A DNA stretch of 50,000 nucleotides, taken from positions 1,177,501 to 1,227,500 of the forward strand of contig JACVTC010000031.1 in the NCBI GenBank assembly GCA_016946835.1, read 5' to 3'. The translations under genes and the position numbers were made by a program. The notes under the pieces are model-generated. The model was not told the origin of the DNA, made no database searches, and saw only the letters and a program-made list of their open reading frames with translations. Positions 21,013-32,541 of this stretch are shown piece after piece. Each line of letters opens with the position of its first letter. Positions within the stretch are counted from its first letter, which is position 1. Source of the DNA: Neocallimastix lanati (nom. inval.) (Eukaryota; Neocallimastigomycota; Neocallimastigomycetes; Neocallimastigales; Neocallimastigaceae).

Positions 21013-21260
21013 AATTTTTTATTTTGTAATTATAAAATGATGATGAAATGGTATTCCGTTGAATCTATTGAATCTACCGTTGCTAAGAGCGTCGAGGTCG
21101 AAATAAAAAGGCATGAATTTTCACCTCTCAGTGAAAGATCGGATACAGATTCATTTGACAAACACTAATACTGAAATTATTACTCGCAACAATGGACGTG
21201 GTGTTATCATCGATGAATGGAAATGGGAAAAGTTAGAAGCCATTTATCTTTTATATTTAT
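20640..21260 (+). pseudogene. Decayed coding islands, unknown gene
   Basis: Three islands read like plus-strand protein in an otherwise AT-only gap. 20655-20755 gives KSPSRESSFPKSYFVGLTQF and on to DNVNCESE. 20812-20860 gives LPLSRASSIEMIKTEL in the same frame, with a (TTATA)n tract between. 21036-21165 starts MMKWYSVESIESTVAKSVEV and reaches a TAA. A +1/-1 shift just before that stop continues as NTEIITRNNGRGVIIDEWKW to about 21250. Base composition (GC codons, CGT/GTC/GAG use) differs from the flanks. The frame change and intervening repeats suggest a broken gene. It could instead be a multi-exon gene I cannot assemble. I do not recognise the family. Confidence 0.4.
20908..21013. repeat. 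(AAAT)n microsatellite
   Basis: About 105 bp of AAAT units with one interruption (ATATA) near 20974. It lies between two coding islands. Confidence 0.95.
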
Positions 21261-21486
21261 ATAATATATAATATTTTATATTATGTATTTTATTTTTTTC
21301 TTTAAAATCATGTCATTTTATTAATATTATTATAAATTAAATAAAGTATTTTCTAAGTCTAAAAAAAAAAAATCTTAAAGATGCATGTTTTGTATTATTA
21401 ATTGATTCTTCTTCTTTATATATATATATATATTATACTAATTTAAATTAAGAAGGTTTTTCTATTAAATAAAAAGTTATTCCTAG

Positions 21487-21490
<4 letters not shown>

Positions 21491-21530
<40 letters not shown>
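21491..21530. repeat. Long poly-A tract
   Basis: About 40 uninterrupted A residues downstream of the coding islands. It could be a retroposition tail, but poly-A of this size is common across the window. Confidence 0.8.
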
Positions 21531-21532
<2 letters not shown>

Positions 21533-22084
21533 AAAAAAAAAAAAATATTTTAAATATTTGTACTATGTTTTTTAGTAAAAATAATATTGATAATTAAAAT
21601 TTTTTTTTTTTAATAATTCTATATAAATTTTATTTTAAAATTAAAATAGCTAAAGAAAAAAAAATAATTGATTTTTCTCTATAAAGTTATTTATTTATTA
21701 AAAAAAAAAAAAGTTATATTTTCACTAAATAAATAATTAAAAAAAAAAAAAAAAAAAATTAAAATAAATTATTAAAAGTTTAAAATTTTTAACAATATCT
21801 TATAAATATTATTATAAATTTTATGAATTTTATTATATTTCAATATAAAAAATTAGGTAATAATATAATTTTAACGTAGAGATAATTTAATACATTTTAA
21901 TACTTCTTTAATAACTTCTTATATTTTCTTCTATATAAATTATTTGGTGTTAAGAATTCTTTTCCTATCATTACTTTCATCAGTTATTTTTTATCTTATA
22001 ATAGTAATATTCTTAAAAAAAAAAACTATTATTATTATTTAATTTTTAATATTTTATTTTAATTTTAATTTATTTTATTTTATT

Positions 22085-25000
22085 TTATTTTATTACTTTT
22101 TTATTGTTTTTAACGGATAAAAGTTCCTTTGCAAATGTAATACTATTTATTATGACAGTATATTTTAGTGGAGTTAGAGAATTTCTTAATTTATAGTTGA
22201 TATCTGCTTTATATTTAAGTAAAAGTCTAACCAATTTTATATTTTGACGTTCAATAGCATATATTAATGGTACCTTAGGCTCACGATTTTCAAAATTAAC
22301 ATTTGCTCCAAGTTGAAGTAGTAATTCAACCAGTTCAAGGTTAACAGGTTCCTGTTTTACCAAATAGAATAATACGGAATCTCCCTTTTCATTTAATTCA
22401 TCAATAATAAACTCAGGTTGTTGTGAAAGCTTCCGAATACCCTCTTTATTACCATATTTTATTAAATAGTAAAATGGGGTCAGATTGTATGGTGAATAGG
22501 TCTGCTTTAATGAAAGGCTGGGTATTAACATAAAAAGAATATTGTTATTAGTGGGGGAAGGATGCTTTAATAGATAGGATAATGGAGTTTCCCCCGTATT
22601 ATCCGGTATTGTAAAATCAGGCTTATACTTCAGCAATTCCTCGATACTCTTTATTTTACCAAACTTAATTGATACTAATAAAGGGGTGGATCCATCGAAA
22701 CATTTGGAATTTATATCATACACTTCACTTTCGATGAACAATGGGATAAACTCAATAGATTCCTTAATACAAGCATAATGTAATTCTGGATATTTAAATT
22801 GATCAGTATCTTCAATTTTATTGTCATTATTGTCAACATTTTTACTATAATCCGTTGGTTTATTGTCACTTTGAATTTCTTGTGGATTTACATTGTTATT
22901 TTGGTTTTCTTGAAGATTTTTATCGTTATTTTGGTTTTCTTGAGGTTTTTTAATGTTATTTTGAATTTCTTGAGGACTTTTATCATTATTTTGGATTTCT
23001 TGAGGACTTTTATCATTATTTTGGATTTCTTGAGGATTCTTATTGTTATTTTGGATTTCTTGAGGCTTTTTAACGTTATTTTGGATTTCTTCAGTATATA
23101 TTTTATTATTATTATTTTCATTACCATGAAGTGGATTATTGTTTATTTGATTATTATTGTTTGGAATTTCCTGATTAATATTAGTATCATTAAGTTTCTC
23201 CTTTATTAAAATTTCTTCTTTAATATCTTTCATATTTTCAGTTTTCTTCTTTATCATTTTATTATTCATTTCTGATGGTGTTTTAATAGTTTCCTGAGAG
23301 TTTAAAACAATTTCATCAGATTTCGAGGAATTTCCTTTCACAGAAGATGGCGTTACTGCAGATGAACTACTTCTTTTATTATACTCTTGTAACTCTATTA
23401 CATAATTACTTTTAGGATTGCGCTGGAGGGCATACATTAAAGGTGTCTGACCTTTTTTATTTTTATGTGTGACATCGGCATTGAATTTATTTAACAATAA
23501 ACTAAATATATTACTGTGATTACTTTTAATTGCTTGAAATAGAGGGGTAAAACCTTCTTCATCAACTTCATTTGCATTTGCATTATTCTCTAAAAGACCT
23601 TTTGCTACAGATATTTTGCCATGTTTGATAAAATACATGACAGGAGTTGATACACGGGTATAAGCAATTTCATCATTTCTATTGTTAGGAGTACCGATAA
23701 TAAGACCATTACGAATGATGGATTTCATCAACCCTTTATTTTGTTGAATTAAAAAATATTTTTTCGGTACATCATTTAAATAAATTGGATTAATATAAGC
23801 ACCTTTACTAAATAATAAATTAAATAATTCTTCATTATCCACTTTATCATCTATGAGATGACTCATGATCGTTTTTCCATTATAATATTTATTAACATTT
23901 TCTATTCTTCCTTCCTTAATGAACATCTTATAAACAACTTGCTTTTGTCTCTTTACTGAATTTATGACTTGTAAAATTAAATTAGTAATGTCATCATTTA
24001 AAGATGTAACTGAACTTTCATTTATTTTTAGATTAGTATTTGGGTTTGTCTTATTACTTACATTAGTATTTGAATCAGTTTTTATACCAGTATTTGAATT
24101 TATATTTGTATTTATATTTGTATTGGTATTGATATTTGTGTTGATATTTGTATTTGTATTGGTATTGGTATTTGTATTGATATTTGTATTAGTATCTGTA
24201 TTTGTATTTGTATTTGTATTGATATTTGTGTTAATATTTGTATTTGTATTGATATTTGTATTTATATTGATTTTTGTATTGGTATTGGTATTGGTATTGG
24301 TATTTGATTTTGTGCTTATATAATTACTAGGATCAGTATTACCTTTTTTTTTACTATAATTTTTCAATTCATTAATAATGGATTTTATAGTATTTTTATC
24401 ATAGTGTTTTAATTCTAAAGCATATTCTAATGGAGTCAGATCATTTTTATTTTTTTTAGAAATATCCGGGTTATATTTTGTTAAAAATAATCTAGTAAGC
24501 TTAGTATTTCCGGTTTTAATGGCATAAAATATTGGAGTATTTCCTTCTTCATCGGTTTCTTCAATTGAACCTCCATGATTTAAAAGAGTTTCAACCAAAT
24601 TAATTTTATTTGATAGTACTGAAAATATTACTGGAGTTTCAGAATGCAAAATTTCATCATTATTACTGACTTTTACATTTATTCCATTACGAACAATAGA
24701 TTTGATTAATCCAGCATTACTAACGATTAAATGATTCAACCAATTATTAAAGATATATCTTCTATTAATATAGGCTCCTTTTTTGAACATTATGTCATAT
24801 ATTTCTTCATCATCAATCACATGATCAATAAGTTGACACATAATTGTTTTTCCATTATAAATATTATTTATATTTTCTAATGTTAATTTTTTTATCATCA
24901 TCTTTATACTTTTATAATTTTTTTCCTTGATTGCTAAATTTATTTCGGTTATATCATTTGACTTTGAATATGTATTATTAACGTTTGAATTTGTATTAAC

Positions 25001-28000
25001 GTTTGAATCTACGATAGTTGAATTTATGTTAGATTGATTGTTATTACTACATAATAAAGAAATAAATTTTTTTTTAACGATACTACTACATTTTTTCAAA
25101 TGTGAAATAAATTGTAATGGAGTTTGATCCATATCATTTCTTACGGTAATATCTGCATGATATTTCTTTAAAAGTAGTTCACATAATCTAATATTGTTGT
25201 TTTTAATAGCATGGAATATTGGAGTTAATCCTTTTTCATCCGATTCATTAACTGATGCACCATAATCTAAAAGAAGTTGAACAATTGCATTTTTAGTGTT
25301 ATTTAAAAAATATATCACAGGTGTTTTAATATTAATTTTTTTATTTGACTTTTTGGTAATGGTTATTATACCATTATGAACAATGGATCGAATTAATCCA
25401 ATATTTTTTTCTATTAACAAATATTTACTATTTTTATCATTACTTATATATGAATAATCAATATATGCACCTTTTTTAAACATTACATTATATATTTCTT
25501 CATCGTCAATCACATTATCAATTAGATGACTCATAATTGTTTTTTTATTATAGAGTTTATTTATGTTTTCTGATGTTAACTTTTCTACCATCATCTTTAT
25601 TTTTTTATAATTCTTTACATTGATTACTAACATTAAATCCATTAAATCAAAAACATCTTTGTTTTTCTTATAATTATCTGAATTCTTTTTATTAGTATTA
25701 TCTATTTTATTTTCGTTGACCTTTTCTGAATTAATAATATCTTTATTAAAATCATTGTTTATATAATTCATGTCTTCATCAACAAAATTTAAAATAGAAT
25801 AACTTGTTGATTCTTCAATATTAAATTTTTCATGTTCAAAAATTTTTGTTTCCTGTCTTTGATTAAGAGTAACTTTATCATTATTATTATCGATGTTATT
25901 ATTATTATTATTATTATTATCGATGGTATTATTATTATTATTATTATCGATGGTATTATTATTATTATTATTATCGATGGTATTATTATTATTATTATTA
26001 TTGATGGTATTATTATTATTATTATTATTATCGATGGTATTATTATTGTTATTATTATTATTATTAACATCTATATCATTTCCATCATTATTATTACAAT
26101 CATTACTGCTTTTATCATTTTTATCATCATCACTAATATTATTGTCATTATTATCAAGATTATATTTTGTTCTATCTTTAGTTTTATTATTAAAAGTATT
26201 TATAACGGATTTTATTATTTCATAATCAATAGTATTTTTATAATCTTTTAGTTTATTATATAATTTAGGATAATTTAATTCAACAATACTTTTTAATTTT
26301 TCATTTTCATTTATATCTCTCTCATAAATATCTATATATTTAAGTAATAACGATTTAATTACTATTTCTTCGTTTAATAGTAATGCATACATTAAAGCAT
26401 TCATACTTTCGGCATTAGTAGCTTCAATATTCAATTGATCACAATTTATAATTAATTTAAAATATTCATCATTTTTATTTTCTATTGAATAAAATAAGGC
26501 AGGTTTCTGATTTTTATCTTTTTCATTAATATTACTCGTATTTATCATCAAAATTTGTTTAGTGAAATTAATAAGATTATTTTGAATTGAAAAAATTAAT
26601 GGTGTTGTTATTAATTGTAATTTATCATCCTTATAAATATAAAACCCATTCGTAATTATAAATTTCATGTAGTAAGTATTATTTATTATTTTATTTATAT
26701 TTTTCTTAAACTTTTTCCATCTAATGAACGCCTTATTTTTCATTAACAATTGAAAAATTTTTTCATCATTATATTTATTTTCAATCGTATACAAGAGTGA
26801 TTCTGTTAAATATTCATTATTTTTATCAAATTCATACGAAGATGTCGTCGATAGTAAGGCATATGCACATTCAAAATGCTTTTTTTTCAAACATATTAAC
26901 AATGGGGTATCTTCATTTGTATCTTTGAAATTAACATTTTTTTCTGTAATTAGTTTTGGAATAAGATCATAACGGTTTCGTTCACAGGCAAGGTGAAGAG
27001 CAGTTGATTTATTTGTATTAATTTGATCTTTAGATAGGCCATTATTTATCAATAAATCTATTATTTCTGTAGTACTACCATTAACAGCTATCATTAGAAG
27101 TGTATTATTTTCTTGATTATAAGTTATATTTAGATCGACAGGATGTGATTCTAACGATAGTAATAATTTAACACTTTCATAACTATTTCTCAAAACAGCT
27201 ATTGATATTGGGGTATCTCTTAATATAGAACCTTTATAATTAATATTTTCGTTTGTGATTAATTTAGGTATTGCTTCAAAAATATTGGCACGGCATGCTA
27301 AATGAAGAGCTGTGATTCCTAACTTATTAGTTAAATTCTTATTTGCACCCCTTTTAATAATTAAATCTAACATTTCAGGAGCCTTTTTATAATAATCCAA
27401 AGATCGCATTAAAGGGGTTACGGAATCCAAATCTCTTATATTAACATCTATTCTATATTTACTTTTTAAAAGACCTATTATGCATTCATAATTATTTTCT
27501 TGAAAAGCAATCATTAATGGGGTTCTAAGAGGACCATTAGTAAAATCTGCATTATTTTCTGTAATTACCTTTGGTACTGCTTTTGGATTATTAATTAAAC
27601 AGGCAATATGAAGGGCTGTTAAACCATCATAGTTTTTAAGATCTCTTATAGCTCCATTCTTTATAAGCAAATCGATAATGTCAGTTGAACCTTTAAAATT
27701 ACTTACGGCATACATTAAAGGAGTATTACCTTTATTATCAACTTCATTAACATTTATTTTATAATTGTTGGATAATAAAGCAGTTAGACATTCATAATTA
27801 TATTCTTTAAGTGCAACTAATAAGGGAGTATTTCCATTTTTATCCTTTAAATTTATATTGTTGACAGTAACTAATTTTGGAATTACTTTATAATTATTAG
27901 TTTCACAAGCAATGTGAAGAGCAGTGGAGCCATAATTATCAATTAAATCTTTATTAGAATTATAATTCAATAAAATTTCAAATATTTCCGAATTATTAAA

Positions 28001-29289
28001 GCAATATTGGGCAGCATACATTAAAGGTGTCTTTGATTCAAAATTTTTAGAATTAATTAAACTTTGATGTTCTTCTAAAAATTCCTTAAACTCTTTTACT
28101 TTGTTCCTTTTTATATAACTAAATAATTTATCAATATTATCATAATAATTTTTTTCCTTTAAACCTATATATATTTTGTATTTATTTAAAATTTGATTTC
28201 TCTTTTTATTAATATCTTCAGTTTTATCGTCTGTAATTAAACTAAATAATTTTGAATTAATAAATTTTTCTCTATCGTCATCATAAAAAGATAAAAATAA
28301 ATTTGTAACTTTTAAATCAATATCATTATATGCGAGAAGTTTATAAGATATTAAATTTAGCTTATCTAAATTTAATTTTATTTTATGTCCTTTATTTATC
28401 AGTGTATCTTTTACTGAAGAATATTTAGAATTTTTAGAATAAAAATTAATAATTAATCTTAAAAATAAAAAATAAAATTCATCATAATTTGATACAATTC
28501 TAGATATTAATAAATCGATAATACATAACATATTATAATTTTTATCGATACTAAAATTATTATTAACACTATTTTGATTATTAAAATTTAAATCTACTTT
28601 TGTATTAATATCAATACCATTCATTAATAAAAATTCCAATTTTTTATAAGTATTATTAAAAACATATTTAGTTGAATCCAATAAATAAAATAATAAATTA
28701 TATTTATATCTTTTGATAAGAGCTATGTTAATATTAAATCCGTTTTTTAAAAATAATTTGATAATGTCATATTTTTCTCTTTCTAAAAGGTTCATTAAAA
28801 AGCAAAAGTATAGATCATTATATTTTTCATCTTTTATATATTTACTTAATAAGAAATCAATAATTTCATATGAAATTTCATTTTCAACACATTTGATAAT
28901 CAGAATAAAATTATTATATATATTTTTATATTTATGTTCAAATAATTTTATATTATTTTTTATTATATCTACTGTTTTTAAAGAGATAATATCATTATAT
29001 ATTTCTTCTGCATTAAAACTATATATACATAATATTATTTAAAAAAAAAAAAATAAAAAAAAAAAAAAAAATAAGAATAATAAATTAAAATTTTTAATGC
29101 TTCAAAAAATTACTTAAAAATCAAAACTAAATATATAATATATTTTGTTAAAATGTAATAATTATACTTCTCTTTATCGGGGTTACTTTCAAAAAAACTT
29201 ATTGTATCTTTAATATAATTTTCTTTTCGAGCATTATTTATATGTTCATTTAAACCTATGATATTGGTTCCATTAAATTTAGGAATCAT
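22085..29289 (-). CDS. Giant ankyrin-repeat protein, two exons, about 2351 aa
   Basis: Exon 1 is 29289-29168 (starts MIPKFNGTNIIGLNEHINNA); exon 2 is 29018-22085. The long exon stays open upstream of its internal ATG at 28795, back to an acceptor TATATATAG. Joining to donor GAA|GTATAA restores frame (122 + 6934 nt = 2352 codons with stop), so the true start is 29289. Ankyrin repeats fill most of the protein, with TPLMYA, TALHIACE and TPLLVALKE motifs about every 33 residues. They are densest in the N-terminal third and again at the C-terminus (TPLLVSIKFGK, PLIYAIERQNIKLVRLLL). Three copies of a ~190-residue module lie in the middle, separated by poly-Asn and NTNT linkers; a 12-residue PQEIQNN repeat precedes the C-terminal ankyrins. 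No enzyme domain, signal peptide or membrane span is seen. Ankyrin stacks bind protein partners; the partner is unknown. Large ankyrin proteins are typical of gut fungi. Confidence 0.85.
22870..23095 (-). repeat. 36-bp coding minisatellite (PQEIQNN repeats)
   Basis: Within the ankyrin gene, about six to seven units of 30-36 bp encode KSPQEIQNND / KKPQEIQNN variants. Some units differ by single bases, and two are nearly identical (about 22970-23030). Confidence 0.85.
24060..24310 (-). repeat. Coding Asn-Thr/Ile repeat (NTNTNINT)
   Basis: About 250 bp of alternating AAT/ACN/ATT codons encode a long NTNTNTNINTNI linker between the second and third modules of the ankyrin protein. Confidence 0.9.
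25885..26060 (-). repeat. Coding poly-Asn repeat with TIDN punctuation
   Basis: Units of 24-30 bp (an AAT run plus ACCATCGAT) encode N6-9 followed by TID, repeated about six times, in the linker before the first module of the ankyrin protein. Confidence 0.9.
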
Positions 29290-29745
29290 TTTTCAAATAT
29301 TAAATATATAAAAAAATATATATATATTAAAAATTAAAAAGAAATATTAATAATTTTATTATATAATTATAATAAATAATACTTCAAAAAATTCTGAGTT
29401 TAAAAATAATAAATATTTTAAAAAATTATAATATTTAGTGCCTCTACAAATTATATAAATATATATTACTTTTATATTATTAATACATAAAATCTTAATT
29501 ATATTACAAAGTACATAGTATTTTAACTATAATCTTTATTTAACATCATTCTACATTATTCATTATTATATATATATAATGAATATTTTATTTTTATTAA
29601 TATTTTACTCTTTTATATTACTTCACTATTTATTTTAAATTATTTCACTATTTTATATTTTTTATTTTATTTTAATTTATTTTTATTGATACTTTTTACT
29701 CTTTTATATTAATTCTCTATATATTTTATTTTATTTTATTTTATT

Positions 29746-30076
29746 TTATTTTTCTTTGAAAATTAAATCCATAAATTTTGCCATTTTTATATCAGGAATA
29801 CCTTTAGTTAATGATTCTGCTAAACCTATATTAAATATTTATATATTCTAATAATAATTTTATTGTTTTTAATGTTTTCTTGAATTAATTTTTATCGGAT
29901 ATCTATATGTTTTTACATCTTAATCTACAGTAATACATGTTTATTGTCTTCTAATAATTTTTACATTTTTTATATCTTTATTAATCATTTTCTTAAATAA
30001 ATTTATAAACCGCATTTCCTTACTTAATGCATTTAGGTAAACTTAAGTATTCTGCTTCGATAGTTGATAATGCTAC
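29746..30076 (-). pseudogene. Decayed C-terminal end of Ty1/copia pol (RNase H)
   Basis: On the minus strand the order matches the end of a copia-type polyprotein. 30076 downward reads VALSTIEAEYLSLPKCIK, the RNase H signature ALSTxEAEY, followed by an in-frame stop. Next comes a heavily stopped stretch retaining DVKTYRYPIK near 29890-29920, corresponding to the HVKHIDIRYH block. After a frame change, 29818-29746 reads LAESLTKGIPDIKMAKFMDL and a terminal TAA, the LADxLTK block. At least three stops and two frame changes make it non-functional. Reverse transcriptase, integrase and gag are not recognisable beside it, and I see no LTR pair. It is a dead fragment of an LTR retrotransposon. Confidence 0.85.
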
Positions 30077-30078
30077 TA

Positions 30079-30109
<31 letters not shown>

Positions 30110-30170
30110 GTGATTTTCATGAGAATGGACTGTCGATTAACGTAAATATTTATCCACTAGAAGACCTTCT

Positions 30171-30194
<24 letters not shown>

Positions 30195-30211
<17 letters not shown>

Positions 30212-30310
30212 TAATCTGAGATAGTTTTTCGAAATAGATAAATTCATTGGCCTTGATTTCTGTGGGAGTTGATGAATTTGAACTTTTTTCGATAGATCTG
30301 ATTTTGTTTT
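30195..30310 (-). pseudogene. Coding-like relic, minus strand
   Basis: Minus-strand frame reads about 34 codons of mixed composition: KNKIRSIEKSSNSSTPTEIK, then ANEFIYFEKLSQI. It ends in a poly-A (plus-strand poly-T) tract. Its position, upstream of the copia end on the same strand, makes retroelement origin plausible, but no motif proves it. Confidence 0.3.
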
Positions 30311-30687
30311 TTTCTTCTAATTATTTTATAAAAACTTTTAATTTTTAAATATAAAAAAAAAAATTAATAAAAATTATTTAATGTCAATTAAAAAAAAAAA
30401 AAAAAAAGAAAAAAAATTTTTTTATTATAGTTGTTTTTAAATATTTATTTATTAATAATAATAAATAAAAAAATAGATCAATAGTTTTATTATATAGTTA
30501 ATCAAGATATAGATTATTTAATTATATAAATATATTTGTTAGGTTTATTAATAAAAAAAAATTGCTAATTTTTATTTAGATTATCAATGTAATTAATAAT
30601 TATTATTATTAATTAAATATTAGAATATTTGCTATTAACCCCTGTTTTCTGAAAATTTTGGCTTCATAAAATATATAATAATATATG

Positions 30688-30885
30688 TTAATTAATATTA
30701 ATTATTTCCTGTAGAATTCTATCTAATAATATACAAGGAAGTATTTCATCATTTTTGGAATCATATAATTTCATACTAAATGTGATAGTATTATTATTGG
30801 TTAATACTGAAATTTCATCAAATATGACATAATGCGCAGCATCAAAAATATGAACATAAGAAGGTTTAATATTTTTAGAATACAT
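30688..30885 (-). CDS. Short ORF of unknown function (65 aa), possibly a relic
   Basis: ATG at 30885 to TAA at 30688 encodes 65 residues of normal composition (KPSYVHIFDAAHYVIFDEIS, then ITFSMKLYDSKNDEILPCIL). The codons are not homopolymer-derived, so this was once coding. YVIFDE resembles the SRDVIFDE stretch after the integrase of copia elements, but the match is short. The order on the minus strand (before the RNase H relic) would fit. No other domain is seen. Confidence 0.35.
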   Translation of the reverse strand: MYSKNIKPSYVHIFDAAHYVIFDEISVLTNNNTITFSMKLYDSKNDEILPCILLDRILQEIININ

Positions 30886-30942
30886 TTTTAGATTTAATCA
30901 ACTATATCAATATCACTATAGTTGATAAAATCTTTAAAAAAA

Positions 30943-30984
<42 letters not shown>

Positions 30985-31205
30985 ATTGAATATTCTAATT
31001 TTAAATATTTGGGAAGTTTCTGTTCTTTTGTCATAAAATTAAAATTATTTAAAGTTTCTTCCGAGGTAAAAAGTAATTCCTATTTCCTTTCAAATATCAC
31101 ATTGTATACTAAATTAGTTAAAAATATTTAATTTTTTTTTTTTTTTTAAATAAATTTTCTAAAGTATATAGTACATGGCAATATACAATAGTTTCATTTA
31201 AAATA
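30985..31205 (-). pseudogene. Coding-like relic with in-frame stop, minus strand
   Basis: 31118 downward reads NLVYNVIFERK, a TAG, then ELLFTSEETLNNFNFMTKEQ and on to KLPKYLKLEYSII. A further piece at about 31205-31150 reads NETIVYCHVLYTLENLF. A poly-T tract separates the two. These are protein-like but interrupted. They are probably part of the same decayed minus-strand element as the downstream pieces; the family is unproven. Confidence 0.35.
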
Positions 31206-31562
31206 CTCTTTATTGTACAAATTTTTTGTAGTTAAAAAAAAGTATCTTTTAAAAAAAAGAAAGAAATTGGGAATATAAATATATTAAAAATAAAAATTTT
31301 ATATTCTCTCTACTTAATACTATGCATATAAGAGTGTCAATATGGAATACTCAGTTAATAAAAAAAAAAAGAAAAACTTACAATTTATTTATTTATTTAT
31401 TTAATTTATTTTTATTTGTGTTACATTACCATTAATAAAATTTAACTTCTAATCTTTTATTTTTATTTTTTTTTTTTATAAGGTAGTATAAAAAAAAATA
31501 TTAAAAAAATCATAAAGATATATTATTTTTATATTAATTAACCATATATATTCATATATTCA

Positions 31563-31770
31563 GGTCCTTTAACTGGGCATTTGTTTTCAGCGAAGAATAT
31601 AAATCATGAATTATATTCAACTATCAATACATTTCCATCCATTTTTATATAAAATATAAAATATAAAAAATAAATTATTAGAAATATTACCAACTGTAAC
31701 TGACAGAGTTATTCCTATTACAGATAATATTTCGAATAGTATTCCTGTTTTGGACTTTTATTTGAAATAA
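31563..31770 (+). pseudogene. Coding-like relic, plus strand
   Basis: Two plus-strand pieces: 31563-31652 reads GPLTGHLFSAKNINHELYST to a TAA, and 31672-31770 reads KLLEILPTVTDRVIPITDNI, then SNSIPVLDFYLK and a TAA. A 20-bp AT tract and a frame change separate them. GC-containing codons stand out against the flanks. An acceptor-like TTCAG precedes the first piece. The family is unknown. It could be two exons, or a dead gene. Confidence 0.35.
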
Positions 31771-31839
31771 AATACACACAATATATCTGTAAAAAAAAAA
31801 CTTTTTTTTATAATTTTTTTTTTATAATTTTAATTTTAA

Positions 31840-31912
31840 TATTTTATTTTTTATTTTTTTATTTTTTATTTTTTTATTTTTTATTTTTTTATTTTTATTT
31901 TTTATTTTGATA
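31840..31912. repeat. AT-only minisatellite
   Basis: Tandem copies of a TTTTTTATTTTTTA-like unit, imperfect, about 70 bp, downstream of the plus-strand relic. Confidence 0.7.
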
Positions 31913-32276
31913 TTTTTATACTTTTATATATAATATTATTTAATTCAAAGTAAAAAAAAAAAAAAATAAAAAAAAAGAAAAGTTAAGAAACCATGCATAA
32001 GTTATATATTTATTTTATATAATAATTAATTTTTTTTTTTTTTTTTTTTTTTAAATAATTATTATGAATACTATTTAATACATAATAATTTTGTTTTCTA
32101 TTTCTCAATTATTTATTTATTTATTAATTTTTTTTTTTAATATATTATTAATTTATTTTTTATTTTTTATTTTTTTTTTTTTTTGAGTGTGTGTATTTTT
32201 ATATAGTTTTATTTATATATTAGATTTATTTTATTATTATTATTTTATTTAATTTGCTTTTTTTTTTTTATTATAG

Positions 32277-32317
<41 letters not shown>

Positions 32318-32366
32318 AGATTAACGAATGATACATTAATAGGATTAAATTTAATTATTTTTATTA

Positions 32367-32400
<34 letters not shown>

Positions 32401-32541
32401 TATATAATTATTTGATTATTATTATTATTATTATTATTTTCTTTTTTTTTATAATTTTATATTATTTTAATTTTTGTTTTGTTTATAAATATGGATTTTA
32501 TATATATATATATATATATTTTAATGAAAAAAAAAATTAAT

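Larger units (their letters stand above)
19977..22084. other. Spacer between convergent genes, with relics
   Basis: This 2.1-kb gap separates the 3' ends of the kinase (+) and the ankyrin gene (-), so it holds both terminator regions. It has poly-A blocks at about 20325-20358 and 21491-21530, an (AAAT)n array at 20908-21013, and coding-like islands at 20640-21260 described separately. Confidence 0.6.
29290..32541. other. Relic-rich intergenic region
   Basis: This 3.2-kb gap lies between the ankyrin gene's 5' end and the SRP-receptor gene's 3' end. It contains decayed coding pieces listed separately, long poly-T tracts (30080-30105, 30174-30210, 30950-30980, 32280-32316, 32371-32399) and an ATTTTTT minisatellite at 31840-31910. 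No intact gene longer than 65 codons is present. Confidence 0.6.

Noticed and set aside
22799-23209. Plus-strand Ile/Val/Leu repeat frame opposite PQEIQNN
   Set aside because: Antisense shadow of the 36-bp minisatellite.
23964-24323. Plus-strand open frame of Phe/Val/Leu repeats opposite the ankyrin gene
   Set aside because: It is the antisense reading of the NTNT codon repeat; composition follows from the repeat, and there is no start context or splice logic.
25832-26251. Plus-strand poly-Ile/Leu frames that look like membrane proteins
   Set aside because: They are antisense shadows of the AAT (poly-Asn) repeat in the ankyrin gene.
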